Positions 1 through 10,843 of a stretch of DNA of 58,850 bases are shown here, in pieces. The stretch comes from an uncultured Flavobacterium sp. (GTDB lineage: Bacteria > Bacteroidota > Bacteroidia > Flavobacteriales > Flavobacteriaceae): NCBI RefSeq assembly GCF_946478785.1, contig NZ_CAMLDD010000031.1, positions 1 through 58,850 on the forward strand. Direction: 5' to 3'. How positions within the stretch are numbered: position 1 is the stretch's first letter; every line of letters starts with the position of its first letter. The notes beneath the pieces were generated by a model. The model did not search any database. It saw nothing but the letters and a program-made list of their open reading frames with translations, and was not told the origin of the DNA. Made by a program: the position numbers and the translations under genes.

Positions 1-590
1 CCAACAACCGCCTTGGCAAACGGTATTTATTACGGAGCGATTTTAGATCCGATAACAGGTTGTGAAAGCATTACGAGACTGCAGGTAACTGTAACCATCA
101 ATAATCAAACTGCAATCCCAACTACCAACTCAGCAACTCAAAACTTCTGTTCAGTAAATACTCCAACAGTGGCTAATATTCAGGTAAATGAAGCAAGTGT
201 AGTTTGGTATGGCACTCCAACAGGCGGAACTGCATTACCGGCAGCAACACCTTTAGCGACAGGATTATATTATGGAGCGATTTCAAATACAATAGGATGT
301 GAAAATGCTGTACGATTAACAGTTACAGTAAATGTAAACACTCCTGGTGTAGTAACTACAACAAGTACAACGCAAACATTTTGTTTATCCAAAACACCAA
401 CAATTGCTAATATTCAGGTAAATGAGTCAGATGTTGTTTGGTACATCACTCCAACAGGAGGAACACCATTAGCAGCAAATACACCACTTACAGCTACAAT
501 TTATTATGCTGGATTATTAAGTAATACAACAAATGGTTGTACAGATGCAGAACGTTTAGCGATAACTGTAGGTTTTGAAAATGATGCATT
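1..590 (+). repeat. Tandem Ig-like domain repeats, about 234-240 bp period
   Basis: Three units, the first cut by the window edge, encode related Ig-like domains. The block GCTAATATTCAGGTAAATGA recurs at 172 and 406 (234 bases apart). TA(T/C)GGAGCGATTT recurs about 240 bases apart near 30 and 270. The copies differ at many third positions, so they are diverged rather than freshly duplicated. Confidence 0.8.
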
Positions 591-1476
591 GTATCCAATT
601 ACTTCAAATGATGATACACCTTGCGTCTTCCAGGGAGTGACATATTCTGTAGCAAACGGAAAATCAAATTATGTTTGGTCGGTTACAAACGGTAGTATAA
701 CTTCTGGCGGAGGAACAGCCGATGGTTCTGTAACAGTTTCATGGTCTGATGTTGGTCAGGGAACAGTGACGGTAACGTATATTAATACATGTGATGAAAC
801 CACTACAAAAACATTAAATGTTACAGTAGCAACATGTTCAGATCTTACGATAAAGAATACGGTTAATAATCCGACTCCTAATTTTGGTGATGAAGTAGTC
901 TTTACCATAACCGTGAATAATGTGGGTGAGGGCACAATTACTAATATATTTGTTAGTGAATTAATTCCAAGTGGATATGAATTAGTATCGTCTTCTACAA
1001 CTACCGGAGTATATGATCCTGCCACTCAGCTTTGGACAATTCCAACCTTAAATGCCGGAGAAAGTGAAGCTCTTGAAGTTAGGGTTATTGTATTGCCAAA
1101 TGGTAATTACTTAAACGTAGCAACGATAGAAATTTCAACTCCTTTAGATGTTGATCCAACAAATAATACAGCTTCAGCATCAGTAGAACCAATTTGTTTA
1201 ACTGTTTATAATGAGTTTACGCCCAATAACGACGGAGCGAATGATCTTTTCAGAATTGATTGTATTGAATCATATCCAAATAATGAATTGAAAGTCTTTA
1301 ACAGATATGGTGCTTTGGTATACAACAAAAGAGGTTATGAAAACGATTGGAACGGAACAGCCAATGTATCGGGAGTTATAAATAGAGGAGATATGTTGCC
1401 AACCGGTACTTATTTTTATGTGATAGACATTGGAGACGGAAAAATTAGAAAAGGATGGTTATCTATTGTGAGATAA
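1..1476 (+). CDS. Giant repetitive T9SS surface protein, 3' end only (type B C-terminal domain)
   Basis: The reading frame is open from base 1, so this is the C-terminal 491 residues of a larger protein. Visible residues 1-195 are Ig-like repeats of about 78 residues with recurring VVWY and GG(T)xLxAxTPL motifs. A PKD/Ig-like segment follows (about 200-278), then a DUF11 domain (about 280-395). The last 90 residues are a gliding-motility-associated C-terminal domain: FTPNNDGxND near its start, then VFNRYG, and GTYFYVIDIGDG before a final GWLSIVR. In Flavobacterium such type B domains direct export through the type IX secretion system and usually depend on a SprF-like partner. A PorP/SprF-family gene lies 43 bases downstream. 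The protein is probably a cell-surface adhesin or filament like SprB. The binding target is unknown. The TTG at 13 is not a real start, because the frame continues upstream. Confidence 0.88.
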   Translation, partial: PTTALANGIYYGAILDPITGCESITRLQVTVTINNQTAIPTTNSATQNFCSVNTPTVANIQVNEASVVWYGTPTGGTALPAATPLATGLYYGAISNTIGCENAVRLTVTVNVNTPGVVTTTSTTQTFCLSKTPTIANIQVNESDVVWYITPTGGTPLAANTPLTATIYYAGLLSNTTNGCTDAERLAITVGFENDALYPITSNDDTPCVFQGVTYSVANGKSNYVWSVTNGSITSGGGTADGSVTVSWSDVGQGTVTVTYINTCDETTTKTLNVTVATCSDLTIKNTVNNPTPNFGDEVVFTITVNNVGEGTITNIFVSELIPSGYELVSSSTTTGVYDPATQLWTIPTLNAGESEALEVRVIVLPNGNYLNVATIEISTPLDVDPTNNTASASVEPICLTVYNEFTPNNDGANDLFRIDCIESYPNNELKVFNRYGALVYNKRGYENDWNGTANVSGVINRGDMLPTGTYFYVIDIGDGKIRKGWLSIVR

Positions 1477-1519
1477 GCACTATTTAATCGTCAATTAATT
1501 AAACTAAATAAGTATCGTT

Positions 1520-2452
1520 ATGAAACTATATATAAAATCAGTAGAAACGTATTTAATCTTAATATGTTCTATCATCACATTCAGTGCAAATGCACAACAA
1601 GATCCGGAGTATACACAATATATGTACAATACTATGGCTGTAAATCCGGCTTATGCAGGTTCTACAGGAGGTTTAGAAGCTACACTTTTGCATCGTTCGC
1701 AATGGGTTGGAATTTCAGGTGCTCCGGAGACACAATCATTTTCTATTCATACACCTCTTCGAAACGAGAAGATTGGTTTGGGATTAAGTGTTGTTAATGA
1801 CAAAATTGGTCCATCGAGCGAATTATATCTTGACGGAAACTTTTCTTATTCTTTAGCATTAGGCTATGAAAAAAGACTCGCATTCGGTTTAAAAGCTGGT
1901 ATGAGAATGCTTAACATAGATTGGACTAAGGGCAGATACTACGACCCAAATGATGTATTGTTAAATCAAAATATTGACAATCAAATGAAGATTGCCGTTG
2001 GAGCCGGGATTTATTATTATACTGATAAATGGTATTTAGGTTTTTCAATACCAAGCTTTATCAAAAATGAGTATTATGATGATATTCAGGAATCTATAAG
2101 CTATGATCGTTTACATTATTATTTGATGGGAGGGTATGTATTTGATTTGAATCCGAATTTGAAATTCAAACCTGCATTTTTAGTAAAAGCAGTAAGCGGA
2201 GCTCCGCTTACTGCTGATGTTTCAGCCAACTTTATGCTTTATGAAAAATTTGTTATCGGAGGATCTTACCGTACAGATGATTCTGTAAGCATTTTGGCAG
2301 GTTTTCAACTATCAAAAAGTTTTTACCTCGGATATGCTTTTGATTACACGGTAAGCGAATTGAATAAGTATAATGACGGTTCACATGAATTCATTTTGCG
2401 TTATCAGTTTAATAAAAATCAGAGTAAAATCAAATCTCCTCGATTCTTCTAA
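1520..2452 (+). CDS. PorP/SprF family type IX secretion outer-membrane protein
   Basis: 310 residues with an N-terminal signal peptide ending near SANAQ (residue 25). The mature N-terminus has the family hallmark QDPEYTQYMYN followed by NPAYAGS. The rest alternates short beta strands, as expected of an outer-membrane barrel. SprF-like proteins are needed in F. johnsoniae for secretion or surface attachment of proteins with type B C-terminal domains. The gene upstream ends in exactly such a domain, and the OmpA-family gene starts 11 bases downstream, so the three look like one secretion unit. Many paralogues exist per genome, so no specific symbol is given. Confidence 0.9.
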   Translation: MKLYIKSVETYLILICSIITFSANAQQDPEYTQYMYNTMAVNPAYAGSTGGLEATLLHRSQWVGISGAPETQSFSIHTPLRNEKIGLGLSVVNDKIGPSSELYLDGNFSYSLALGYEKRLAFGLKAGMRMLNIDWTKGRYYDPNDVLLNQNIDNQMKIAVGAGIYYYTDKWYLGFSIPSFIKNEYYDDIQESISYDRLHYYLMGGYVFDLNPNLKFKPAFLVKAVSGAPLTADVSANFMLYEKFVIGGSYRTDDSVSILAGFQLSKSFYLGYAFDYTVSELNKYNDGSHEFILRYQFNKNQSKIKSPRFF

Positions 2453-2463
2453 AAATAAACCTT

Positions 2464-4398
2464 ATGAAAAAACTATATATCTTAAGTCTGGTTTTGAGCT
2501 TTACGGTTTGTTTTGCTCAGACTAATTTAAAAAAGGCCGATGCGTTGTTTAGAAATTATTCTTATACTGATGCTTCAAAAGCTTATGAAGAAATTTTACA
2601 GAACATCAAAAATCCATCGGCACAAACTTTAAAAAATGCCGCCGACTCGTATTATTTTATTTCCGATTCCAGAAATGCACTTAAATGGTACAGAAAATTG
2701 TATGAAGTACAGGGAAATAATTTGACAGATATTTATTATTTGCGCTACATTCAATCAATGAAAGCTGTAATGGATTACGATGAAGCAAATAGGATTACAA
2801 AAGAATATCTGGATAAAAAAGGCGATAAAAACGAGATTAACAGATATGTTGCTCAAAAAAAGCGAATGGACAGTCTCGCTAAAGCAAAATCGCTTTACGA
2901 AATAAAAAATCTTGATATTAATACCGGCAAGTCTGATTTTGGAGCCACATTTTTTCAGGATAAAGTTGTTTTTACTTCCGCAAGGGATACAACAAAGTTT
3001 AGCGAAAAATTGTATACCTGGAACAATCAGCCTTTCCTGAATTTATATGTCTCTGAAAGAAATGCTGCAGATGGAAGTTTGTTTAATGAAACTGTATTTT
3101 TGCCAAACGTAATGACAAAATACCACGAAGCAACAGCCACTTTTGATGCCAATGGTAAAACAATTTATTACTCGACTAACATCGTCAAAAAAAATAAATT
3201 GGTTGTAGATGAAACCAAAACAAATAATTTTCAAATTATTAAAGGTTCTATTGTTGATAACAAACTAGAAAATCCACAAAAAGTATTTTTCAATAGTAAT
3301 GACTATTCTGTTGGACATCCATCATTAAGTGAAGACGGACAATGGCTTTTCTTTGCATCCGATATGCCTGGGGGATATGGTGAAACTGATTTGTATGTAG
3401 TAAAAATTGCTACTGACGGAACTATGAGTTCGCCTAAAAATTTAGGATCAAAAGTTAATACTATTGGTAATGACCTTTTTCCGTTTTTTAGCAACGGAAA
3501 ACTTTATTTTTCTTCAGATGGACATTACGGATTGGGGGATCTGGATGTCTACGAAAGCAATATTTTGCCTGACGGGAGCTTTTCGGAACCTAAAAATTTA
3601 GGTGCTCCTATAAACAGCAATAAAGATGATTTTACATTTATAATTGATAAAACGGGTCGTTTTGGCTATACGTCTTCAAATAGAGAAGGAGGAAAAGGAG
3701 ATGACGATATCTATTCTTTTACAAAAGGTATTCCGGTTTGCAATCAAACCATTTCAGGCATTGCAATAGACCGTAAAACAAGATTGCCCCTTACAGATGT
3801 TAGCATTATGGGGTATAATTCTTTTAGTAATATTCTTGGTGAAACAAAAACGAATTTTGAAGGCAAATATGCTTTGGTAGTTCCATGTGGAAAAACAGTT
3901 AAAATGATAGCAGCAAAACCAAATTACAGCAGTGACGAAAAAACGGTAGAAACGACATTGGAAAACGCAGGCGAGATTCCGGATGTCAATTTTGAACTCA
4001 GTAATTATGATGATTTGGTGGTGAAAAAGAAAGGGATTGAAAAGGTAGATGTGAAACCAATTTATTTTGATTATGATAAATCTGACATTACTCCTCTGGC
4101 TATTGAAGAATTAACCAAAGTAGTTTTTATCATGCAAAAGTTCCCTAACATTCGTATCAAAATCGAGTCACATACAGATTCTCGAGGAAAAGATGCCTAT
4201 AATCTGAAACTTTCTGATAACAGGGCAAAATCGACACAGGATTATATTATTTCACAAAATATTGATCCCTCCAGAATAGAGAGTGCCATTGGTTATGGCG
4301 AAACCAGATTAATTAATAAATGTAAAAGTGGTGTAAAATGCACCGAGGAAGAGCATTTGCTAAACAGACGCTCGGATTTTATCATTATTCAAAAATAA
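2464..4398 (+). CDS. OmpA-family protein with TPR, PD40 propeller and carboxypeptidase-regulatory-like domain
   Basis: 644 residues. A signal peptide (about residues 1-19, ending CFAQ) is followed by a helical TPR-like region (20-130), then a WD40-like/PD40 beta-propeller (about 155-420) with repeated PSLSEDGQWLFFASD and KLYFSSDG motifs. A carboxypeptidase-D-regulatory-like beta sandwich (about 428-520) precedes a C-terminal OmpA peptidoglycan-binding domain (530-640; IYFDYDKSDI, ESHTDSRG, LSDNRAKS). This architecture commonly sits beside porP/sprF in Bacteroidota and resembles PorE-type proteins that tie the outer-membrane machinery to peptidoglycan. It is likely co-transcribed with the two preceding genes. 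The role is inferred from architecture and context. Confidence 0.87.
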   Translation: MKKLYILSLVLSFTVCFAQTNLKKADALFRNYSYTDASKAYEEILQNIKNPSAQTLKNAADSYYFISDSRNALKWYRKLYEVQGNNLTDIYYLRYIQSMKAVMDYDEANRITKEYLDKKGDKNEINRYVAQKKRMDSLAKAKSLYEIKNLDINTGKSDFGATFFQDKVVFTSARDTTKFSEKLYTWNNQPFLNLYVSERNAADGSLFNETVFLPNVMTKYHEATATFDANGKTIYYSTNIVKKNKLVVDETKTNNFQIIKGSIVDNKLENPQKVFFNSNDYSVGHPSLSEDGQWLFFASDMPGGYGETDLYVVKIATDGTMSSPKNLGSKVNTIGNDLFPFFSNGKLYFSSDGHYGLGDLDVYESNILPDGSFSEPKNLGAPINSNKDDFTFIIDKTGRFGYTSSNREGGKGDDDIYSFTKGIPVCNQTISGIAIDRKTRLPLTDVSIMGYNSFSNILGETKTNFEGKYALVVPCGKTVKMIAAKPNYSSDEKTVETTLENAGEIPDVNFELSNYDDLVVKKKGIEKVDVKPIYFDYDKSDITPLAIEELTKVVFIMQKFPNIRIKIESHTDSRGKDAYNLKLSDNRAKSTQDYIISQNIDPSRIESAIGYGETRLINKCKSGVKCTEEEHLLNRRSDFIIIQK

Positions 4399-4513
4399 AT
4401 TGGTGTTTTTATTTAGGTTGTTGATTATTATTTAAAAAGTATAGAACTTAAAACCATTTGGAAGCTGGGTTTTGTTTAATTCTTTTTTTAAGAATAATGG
4501 ACAAGACAAGAAG

Positions 4514-4550
4514 AAAATCAAGTTGCAGTATTTTGTAGCTTGATTTTTGA
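4514..4550 (+). terminator. Likely Rho-independent terminator after the OmpA-family gene
   Basis: The arms AAAATCAAG (4514-4522) and CTTGATTTT (4539-4547) pair, followed by a T-rich run. The stem has a long loop and few GC pairs, so strength is uncertain. Confidence 0.4.
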
Positions 4551-4595
4551 TTTTTAAAACTTTCTGTTTTTAATATTTTTCAATAAAATAAATCC

Positions 4596-4603
4596 TAATT
4601 TTG
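4596..4603 (+). promoter_or_regulatory. Possible -7 promoter element of ligA
   Basis: TAATTTTG matches the Bacteroidota -7 consensus TAnnTTTG, 45 bases before the ligA start. No TTG is found at the expected -33 spacing, so this is tentative. Confidence 0.35.
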
Positions 4604-4642
4604 AGATTTAGTTTTTCAAATTATAATCAGCATCATTTTTAA

Positions 4643-6655
<2,013 letters not shown>

Positions 6656-6681
6656 TTTTAGCTGCTTCTCAGAATAATAAA

Positions 6682-6722
6682 AAGATCAATTATCGTTTAA
6701 ATATTATACGATAATTGATCTT
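6682..6722. terminator. Bidirectional terminator overlapping a coding end
   Basis: A perfect 15-bp stem (arms 6682-6696 and 6708-6722) with an 11-base loop lies between convergent genes. It is followed by T-rich sequence on both strands. The right arm encodes the last codons (RSIIV) of the minus-strand metallophosphatase, and its stop codon lies in the loop. Confidence 0.8.
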
Positions 6723-7615
6723 CCTTCATTTTTATGGGCTTTGTTCTTGTCGAAATAAAAGTCAATTCTGCCTAAATTTATTCCGTAACATCCCACTTGA
6801 TTTATTAATACATTTTCGCCAGCTTTATTTTTTACTATTGTAGGTTTATCTAAAAAAGTGTGGGTGTGCCCGCCAATAATCAAATCAATGTCTTGTGTCA
6901 GTTCGGCTAATTTCAGATCACAAATTCTTTCAGAGTCGTCTTTGTATTTATAGCCCAAATGTGAAAGGCAGATAACCAAGTCGCATTTCTCTTCTTTTTT
7001 CAGTATTTGAGTCATATCCAGAGCAATTTCTACCGGATCGTTATAAACAGTTTCCCGATACATTTTTTTATCAACAAGTCCTTCAAGTTCTATCCCTAAA
7101 CCAAAAACACCAACTTTTACTCCGTTTTTGTTAAAGATTTTATAGGGCTTTACAAGTCCGTTCATGACTGTATTCCTAAAATCATAATTTGAGCAGATAA
7201 ATTCAAAACTGGCATGAGGCATTTGGGCATACAATCCGTCAAGACCATTGTCAAAATCATGATTTCCAATAGTCGAAGCATCATATTTCATCATGCTCAT
7301 CAGTTTGAACTCCAGCTCACCCCCATAGTAATTGAAATATGGAGTTCCCTGAAAAATATCACCAGCGTCTAATAAAAGTACATTTGGATTTTCTTTACGA
7401 ATGGTTTCAATAAGTGCAGCTCTGCGCGATACACCGCCTTTATTTGGATTTCGTGGATCATCAGCAGGAAAAGGATCTATATGACTGTGAACATCATTAG
7501 TATGTAAAACAGTTAAATGCTTAATATCGTCAGTTTCAAAACTGCTTAATGACAATCCTAAACTTAACAAAGCAGTGCTTGCAGCTGTTTTTTCGATAAA
7601 TTCTCTTCTTTTCAT
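6704..7615 (-). CDS. Secreted metallophosphatase, 5'-nucleotidase N-terminal half
   Basis: 303 residues. The N-terminus MKRREFIEKTAASTALLSLG has a twin-arginine-like motif and a hydrophobic stretch, suggesting export of a folded metalloenzyme. Calcineurin-like phosphoesterase metal ligands are all visible: LHTNDVHSH, LLLDAGDIFQG, TIGNHDFDNG, LSHLGY and GGHTHTF. These are the motifs of the N-terminal domain of UshA-type 5'-nucleotidases. The substrate-binding C-terminal domain is absent here and is encoded by the gene 52 bases upstream (7668-8447), so the two products probably act together in periplasmic nucleotide hydrolysis. The C-terminal codons lie inside the terminator hairpin. Confidence 0.9.
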   Translation of the reverse strand: MKRREFIEKTAASTALLSLGLSLSSFETDDIKHLTVLHTNDVHSHIDPFPADDPRNPNKGGVSRRAALIETIRKENPNVLLLDAGDIFQGTPYFNYYGGELEFKLMSMMKYDASTIGNHDFDNGLDGLYAQMPHASFEFICSNYDFRNTVMNGLVKPYKIFNKNGVKVGVFGLGIELEGLVDKKMYRETVYNDPVEIALDMTQILKKEEKCDLVICLSHLGYKYKDDSERICDLKLAELTQDIDLIIGGHTHTFLDKPTIVKNKAGENVLINQVGCYGINLGRIDFYFDKNKAHKNEGRSIIV

Positions 7616-7667
7616 TTTGTATATTTTTAGCGAAAAACGCCTGTATTTTATTCCTGAATCAAACTTC

Positions 7668-8447
7668 TTATTCTTCTGTAATTCTGATATCTTTTGGTAC
7701 CGGAATTGTATCTACTTCCTTAAAATAATCGATAAGTACATTTCGAAGTTTATAATCCAAATCATATTTATGAACTGCTTTTAAGAAAAAGTTCATGCTA
7801 TCACCCCCGTTTGCCAGATAGTCATTTGTGGCTACATAATAAATGGTGTTGTTATCAAGAGGTTTTCCGTGAATAAGGATGTTTTTGGCAGTATTATCTT
7901 TTGTAATTGTAAAAGTCATTCCGGACAACGGATGAGGCTTCTTTTCTTTAATAATGTAAGTTGTCATTTCAAGAATCTGATCTCCTTTTAAAGCCAGGAC
8001 TACCAAATTATTTTCAAAAGGCATGATTTCATAAGCGGTTCTGGTTGTCACATTTCCTTTAGGTAAAATAGCTCTGATCCCGCCATGATTTAAGAAACAA
8101 AAGTCAATATCTTTTTTTTCACGTATTTTAAAAACCTGATTTCCTTTTTCAAGACAAACATCAGCCATCAGGTTTCCTATATTAGTTTGCCATTTTCCGG
8201 TGCTTTTGTCAAGAGTTTCGGGACAATAAGCTAATACGTTATCTAAATCTTTATTTATATGATCACGAAATGGCTTAATAAAATTTTCAATTTCAGGAGT
8301 TTCATTGTCTTTTTCGGTAACAGGAAGTTGCTTTCCTTCTATCTTAGTTAAATTATAATTTTTGTTACTGCATGAAAGTATAAAAAAGAATGTTAAGAAT
8401 ATAACAAAAAGTTTTAAAAATCCGTTATACTTTTTTAGTTTTGCCAT
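7668..8447 (-). CDS. 5'-nucleotidase C-terminal domain lipoprotein
   Basis: 259 residues. A hydrophobic N-terminus ends in a lipobox (FILSC, cysteine near residue 27), so this is a lipoprotein. The body matches the 5'-nucleotidase C-terminal domain: FLNHGGIRA, TTRTAYEIMPFENNLV, LKGDQILEM and YYVATNDYLANGGD, which in UshA-like enzymes form the substrate-binding pocket. It carries no metallophosphatase motifs and lies directly upstream of the separate metallophosphatase gene on the same strand, so the two form a split UshA-like enzyme. Confidence 0.88.
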   Translation of the reverse strand: MAKLKKYNGFLKLFVIFLTFFFILSCSNKNYNLTKIEGKQLPVTEKDNETPEIENFIKPFRDHINKDLDNVLAYCPETLDKSTGKWQTNIGNLMADVCLEKGNQVFKIREKKDIDFCFLNHGGIRAILPKGNVTTRTAYEIMPFENNLVVLALKGDQILEMTTYIIKEKKPHPLSGMTFTITKDNTAKNILIHGKPLDNNTIYYVATNDYLANGGDSMNFFLKAVHKYDLDYKLRNVLIDYFKEVDTIPVPKDIRITEE

Positions 8448-8468
8448 CTTAAATGCGACTTAAATAAT

Positions 8469-8476
8469 TAATTTTG
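8469..8476 (+). promoter_or_regulatory. Possible -7 promoter element in a divergent intergenic region
   Basis: TAATTTTG fits TAnnTTTG, 18 bases before the start at 8495. A TTTTG at 8439 lies 25 bases upstream, slightly beyond the preferred spacing. Confidence 0.35.
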
Positions 8477-8494
8477 TAATCTGGTAAAAGTAGT

Positions 8495-9007
8495 ATGTTT
8501 TTAAATTATTTGAAGGATTTTTTTATAAAAAAAACATTAAAAAATAATTTGTTTAATGTAAAAAAAGAAGTCTTTACCAGTAATATACAGACGATTGGTT
8601 TATTGATTGACGAAAGTGAATTCAGGCATTCAAAAGCACTTGTAGAAGAGTTGGTTTCAAAAGGGATTGATTCTGAAAGAATTAAAATCGTTGTGTACAG
8701 AAATAAATTTAAGGACAAAAAAATATATTCGTATCCGACTTTTGCAAAAAAGCATTTAGATTGGAAAGGAGATAGCAAAGTAGATTTTTTGACTGAATTT
8801 ATTGAAACAGAATTTGATCTTTTGATTAGTTATTATGATGTTCAAAAACCAATTTTGAAACTGATTACAAATAAATCAAAAGCGAAATTTAAAGTTGGAT
8901 TTGCATCAATAGATAAAAATATAAATCGGTGGATGATAGATACTTCTTTAGAAAATTATAAGCTTTTCGTTTTCGAATTGTTTAAGTATTTAAAAAGTAT
9001 AAAATAA
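8495..9007 (+). CDS. Small conserved flavobacterial protein (DUF6913-like)
   Basis: 170 residues, Lys-rich, no signal peptide or membrane segment. From memory it resembles a family of unknown function encoded next to dapA in Flavobacteriaceae (DUF6913), but that assignment is not certain. Visible features are a basic N-terminus, a segment reading TIGLLIDESEF, and a later DLLISYYDVQKP stretch consistent with an alpha/beta fold. It is divergent from the nucleotidase pair and 16 bases upstream of dapA, with which it is probably co-transcribed. No function is proposed. Confidence 0.75.
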   Translation: MFLNYLKDFFIKKTLKNNLFNVKKEVFTSNIQTIGLLIDESEFRHSKALVEELVSKGIDSERIKIVVYRNKFKDKKIYSYPTFAKKHLDWKGDSKVDFLTEFIETEFDLLISYYDVQKPILKLITNKSKAKFKVGFASIDKNINRWMIDTSLENYKLFVFELFKYLKSIK

Positions 9008-9023
9008 AAATATAAATTAGAAT

Positions 9024-9905
9024 ATGCAATCATTAATAGGAACTGGTGTTGCCCTTGTTACTCCATTTAAAAAAGATTTTTCAATTGATATCGAAGCATT
9101 GCATCGAATTATTAATTTTTCGATCGATGGGGGAGTTGAATATCTTGTTGTTATGGGTACAACCGCAGAAAATGCAACTTTGACCCAATCTGAAAAAGAG
9201 TTGGTTATTGCTACAGTAATTGAAGTAAATAACGGAAGATTGCCTTTAGTTCTTGGAGTTGGGGGGAATAATACTATGCAGATTGTAGAAGAATTAAAAA
9301 GCAGGGATTTTTCAGCATTTGAAGCGATTCTTTCTGTTTCTCCTTATTATAATAAACCTACACAGGAAGGTATTTATCAGCATTTTAAAGCTATTGCAGA
9401 AGCTTCTCCTGTTCCGGTTATTTTATACAATGTCCCAGGCAGAACATCAAGTAATATGCTCCCGTCAACGGTTATTCGTTTGGCAAATGAATTTGATAAT
9501 GTAGTAGCAATAAAAGAGGCTGCCGGTGATATGGCCCAAGCCCTGCAATTGATAAAAAATGCTCCTAAAGGTTTTCTGGTAATTTCAGGAGATGACATGA
9601 TCGCTTTACCGATAGTTTTAGCTGGTGGAGCAGGAGTTATATCAGTTATAGGACAAGGTTTTCCAAAAGAATTCTCAGAAATGATTCGTTTGGGGCTGAA
9701 CAGAAAAGTAAATGAGGCTTTCAAAACGCAATATTTTTTATCAGATTGTATTGATATGATTTTTGAGCAGGGTAATCCAGCCGGTATTAAACATGTATTC
9801 CAATCACTTGGAATTGCTGATAATACGGTTCGCTTGCCATTGGTTTCAGTAGATGAATCATTAGCAGAACGCTTAGATAAATTTGTAAAAGCAGCGTTAA
9901 AATAG
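9024..9905 (+). CDS. dapA: 4-hydroxy-tetrahydrodipicolinate synthase
   Basis: 293 residues, the standard DapA length. It condenses pyruvate with aspartate semialdehyde in the lysine/diaminopimelate pathway and so supplies peptidoglycan and lysine synthesis. The TIM-barrel signatures are clear: GTTAEN near residue 45, the catalytic tyrosine in [10 protein letters not shown], and the Schiff-base lysine in [14 protein letters not shown] and GNPAGIKH near the end also fit. The start ATG at 9024 gives the usual N-terminus ([12 protein letters not shown]). Confidence 0.97.
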   Translation: MQSLIGTGVALVTPFKKDFSIDIEALHRIINFSIDGGVEYLVVMGTTAENATLTQSEKELVIATVIEVNNGRLPLVLGVGGNNTMQIVEELKSRDFSAFEAILSVSPYYNKPTQEGIYQHFKAIAEASPVPVILYNVPGRTSSNMLPSTVIRLANEFDNVVAIKEAAGDMAQALQLIKNAPKGFLVISGDDMIALPIVLAGGAGVISVIGQGFPKEFSEMIRLGLNRKVNEAFKTQYFLSDCIDMIFEQGNPAGIKHVFQSLGIADNTVRLPLVSVDESLAERLDKFVKAALK

Positions 9906-9942
9906 AATAAAAGTATCCCTATTTTATTATACCAAAAAATAT

Positions 9943-9973
9943 TTTGTAGTAGCTAAATTAATAACTAAATTTG
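9943..9973 (+). promoter_or_regulatory. Promoter of the bamD-fabV transcription unit
   Basis: TTTG (9943-9946), a 19-base spacer and TAAATTTG (9966-9973) match the Bacteroidota primary sigma consensus. Transcription would start near 9980, giving a leader of about 60 bases before bamD. A small hairpin, CACCGA/TCGGTG (9975-9990), lies at or near the transcript start. Confidence 0.7.
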
Positions 9974-10040
9974 CCACCGAAACTTCGGTGTGATTTTGCT
10001 TTGGCATAATTGTCTAAGAAATCATAATAAAAGTAAGAAA

Positions 10041-10835
10041 ATGAAAAAAATAGTATCGCTGTTAATTGTTGTTGCCCTTTTTTGTTCTTGTAGTGATTAT
10101 CAAAAAGCATTAAAAAACGAAGATGTTGCGGCAAAATTTGAAATTGCAACAAAAATGTATGATGCTGGAAAATATAATAAGGCGATCAGGCTTTTTGAGC
10201 AATTAGCACCAACTTACAGAGGGAAACCTCAGGCCGAAAAATTGTTTTATATGTTTTCTCAGTCCTATTATAAAACAAAACAGTATTATTTGGCAGGATA
10301 TCAATTTGAAAGTTTCGTTTCAGGTTACCCGCGAAGTGAGAAAGTTCAGGAAGCTGCTTTTTTAGGAGCTTACAGTTATTCAAAGTTAGCTCCTGTTTAT
10401 AGTCTAGATCAAACTGACACCGTTAAGGCATTAGATAAATTACAGGCTTTTATTGATAATTATCCAAATTCAGAATACATTGCTCAGGCAAATGAAGCTG
10501 TGAAGATATTAAGCGGAAAATTGGAGAAAAAAGCATATGAAAATGCAAAAGGTTACAATACTATTTCAGATTATAAATCGGCATTAGTTGCTTTTGATAA
10601 TTTTATTGCAGATTATCCCGGGACTTCTTTTAAAGAAGACGCTTTGTTCTACAAATATGATTCAGCCTATAAACTGGCTATAAACAGTGTTCCTTCTAAA
10701 ATGGAAGAACGTTTGAATGTTGCTAAAACAGCTTACAATAATTTATTGAAGTTTAAAAGCGACACAAAATACAAAGAGAAGGCTGAAGAGATGAATGCGA
10801 GAGTTGAAACAGATTTACAAAAATTTACTAAATAA
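10041..10835 (+). CDS. bamD: Outer membrane assembly lipoprotein BamD
   Basis: 264 residues from the ATG at 10041. A longer frame opens at 9990, but it would put extra polar residues before the signal peptide and would start near the predicted transcript start. From 10041 the product begins MKKIVSLLIVV and has a lipobox (LFCSCSDY), as expected of BamD. The rest is tandem TPR-like repeats (YDAGKYNKAIRLFEQ, YYLAGYQFESFVSGYP, ALDKLQAFIDNYPNS, ALVAFDNFIADYPG), the BamD/YfiO architecture. It acts in the periplasmic face of the BAM complex that inserts outer-membrane barrels, and is the first gene of the unit. Confidence 0.93.
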   Translation: MKKIVSLLIVVALFCSCSDYQKALKNEDVAAKFEIATKMYDAGKYNKAIRLFEQLAPTYRGKPQAEKLFYMFSQSYYKTKQYYLAGYQFESFVSGYPRSEKVQEAAFLGAYSYSKLAPVYSLDQTDTVKALDKLQAFIDNYPNSEYIAQANEAVKILSGKLEKKAYENAKGYNTISDYKSALVAFDNFIADYPGTSFKEDALFYKYDSAYKLAINSVPSKMEERLNVAKTAYNNLLKFKSDTKYKEKAEEMNARVETDLQKFTK

Positions 10836-10843
10836 ATAAAGTC

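Noticed and set aside
9990..10040. Upstream start for bamD
   Set aside because: It would place polar residues before the lipoprotein signal and begin next to the predicted transcript start. The ATG at 10041 gives a normal lipoprotein signal.
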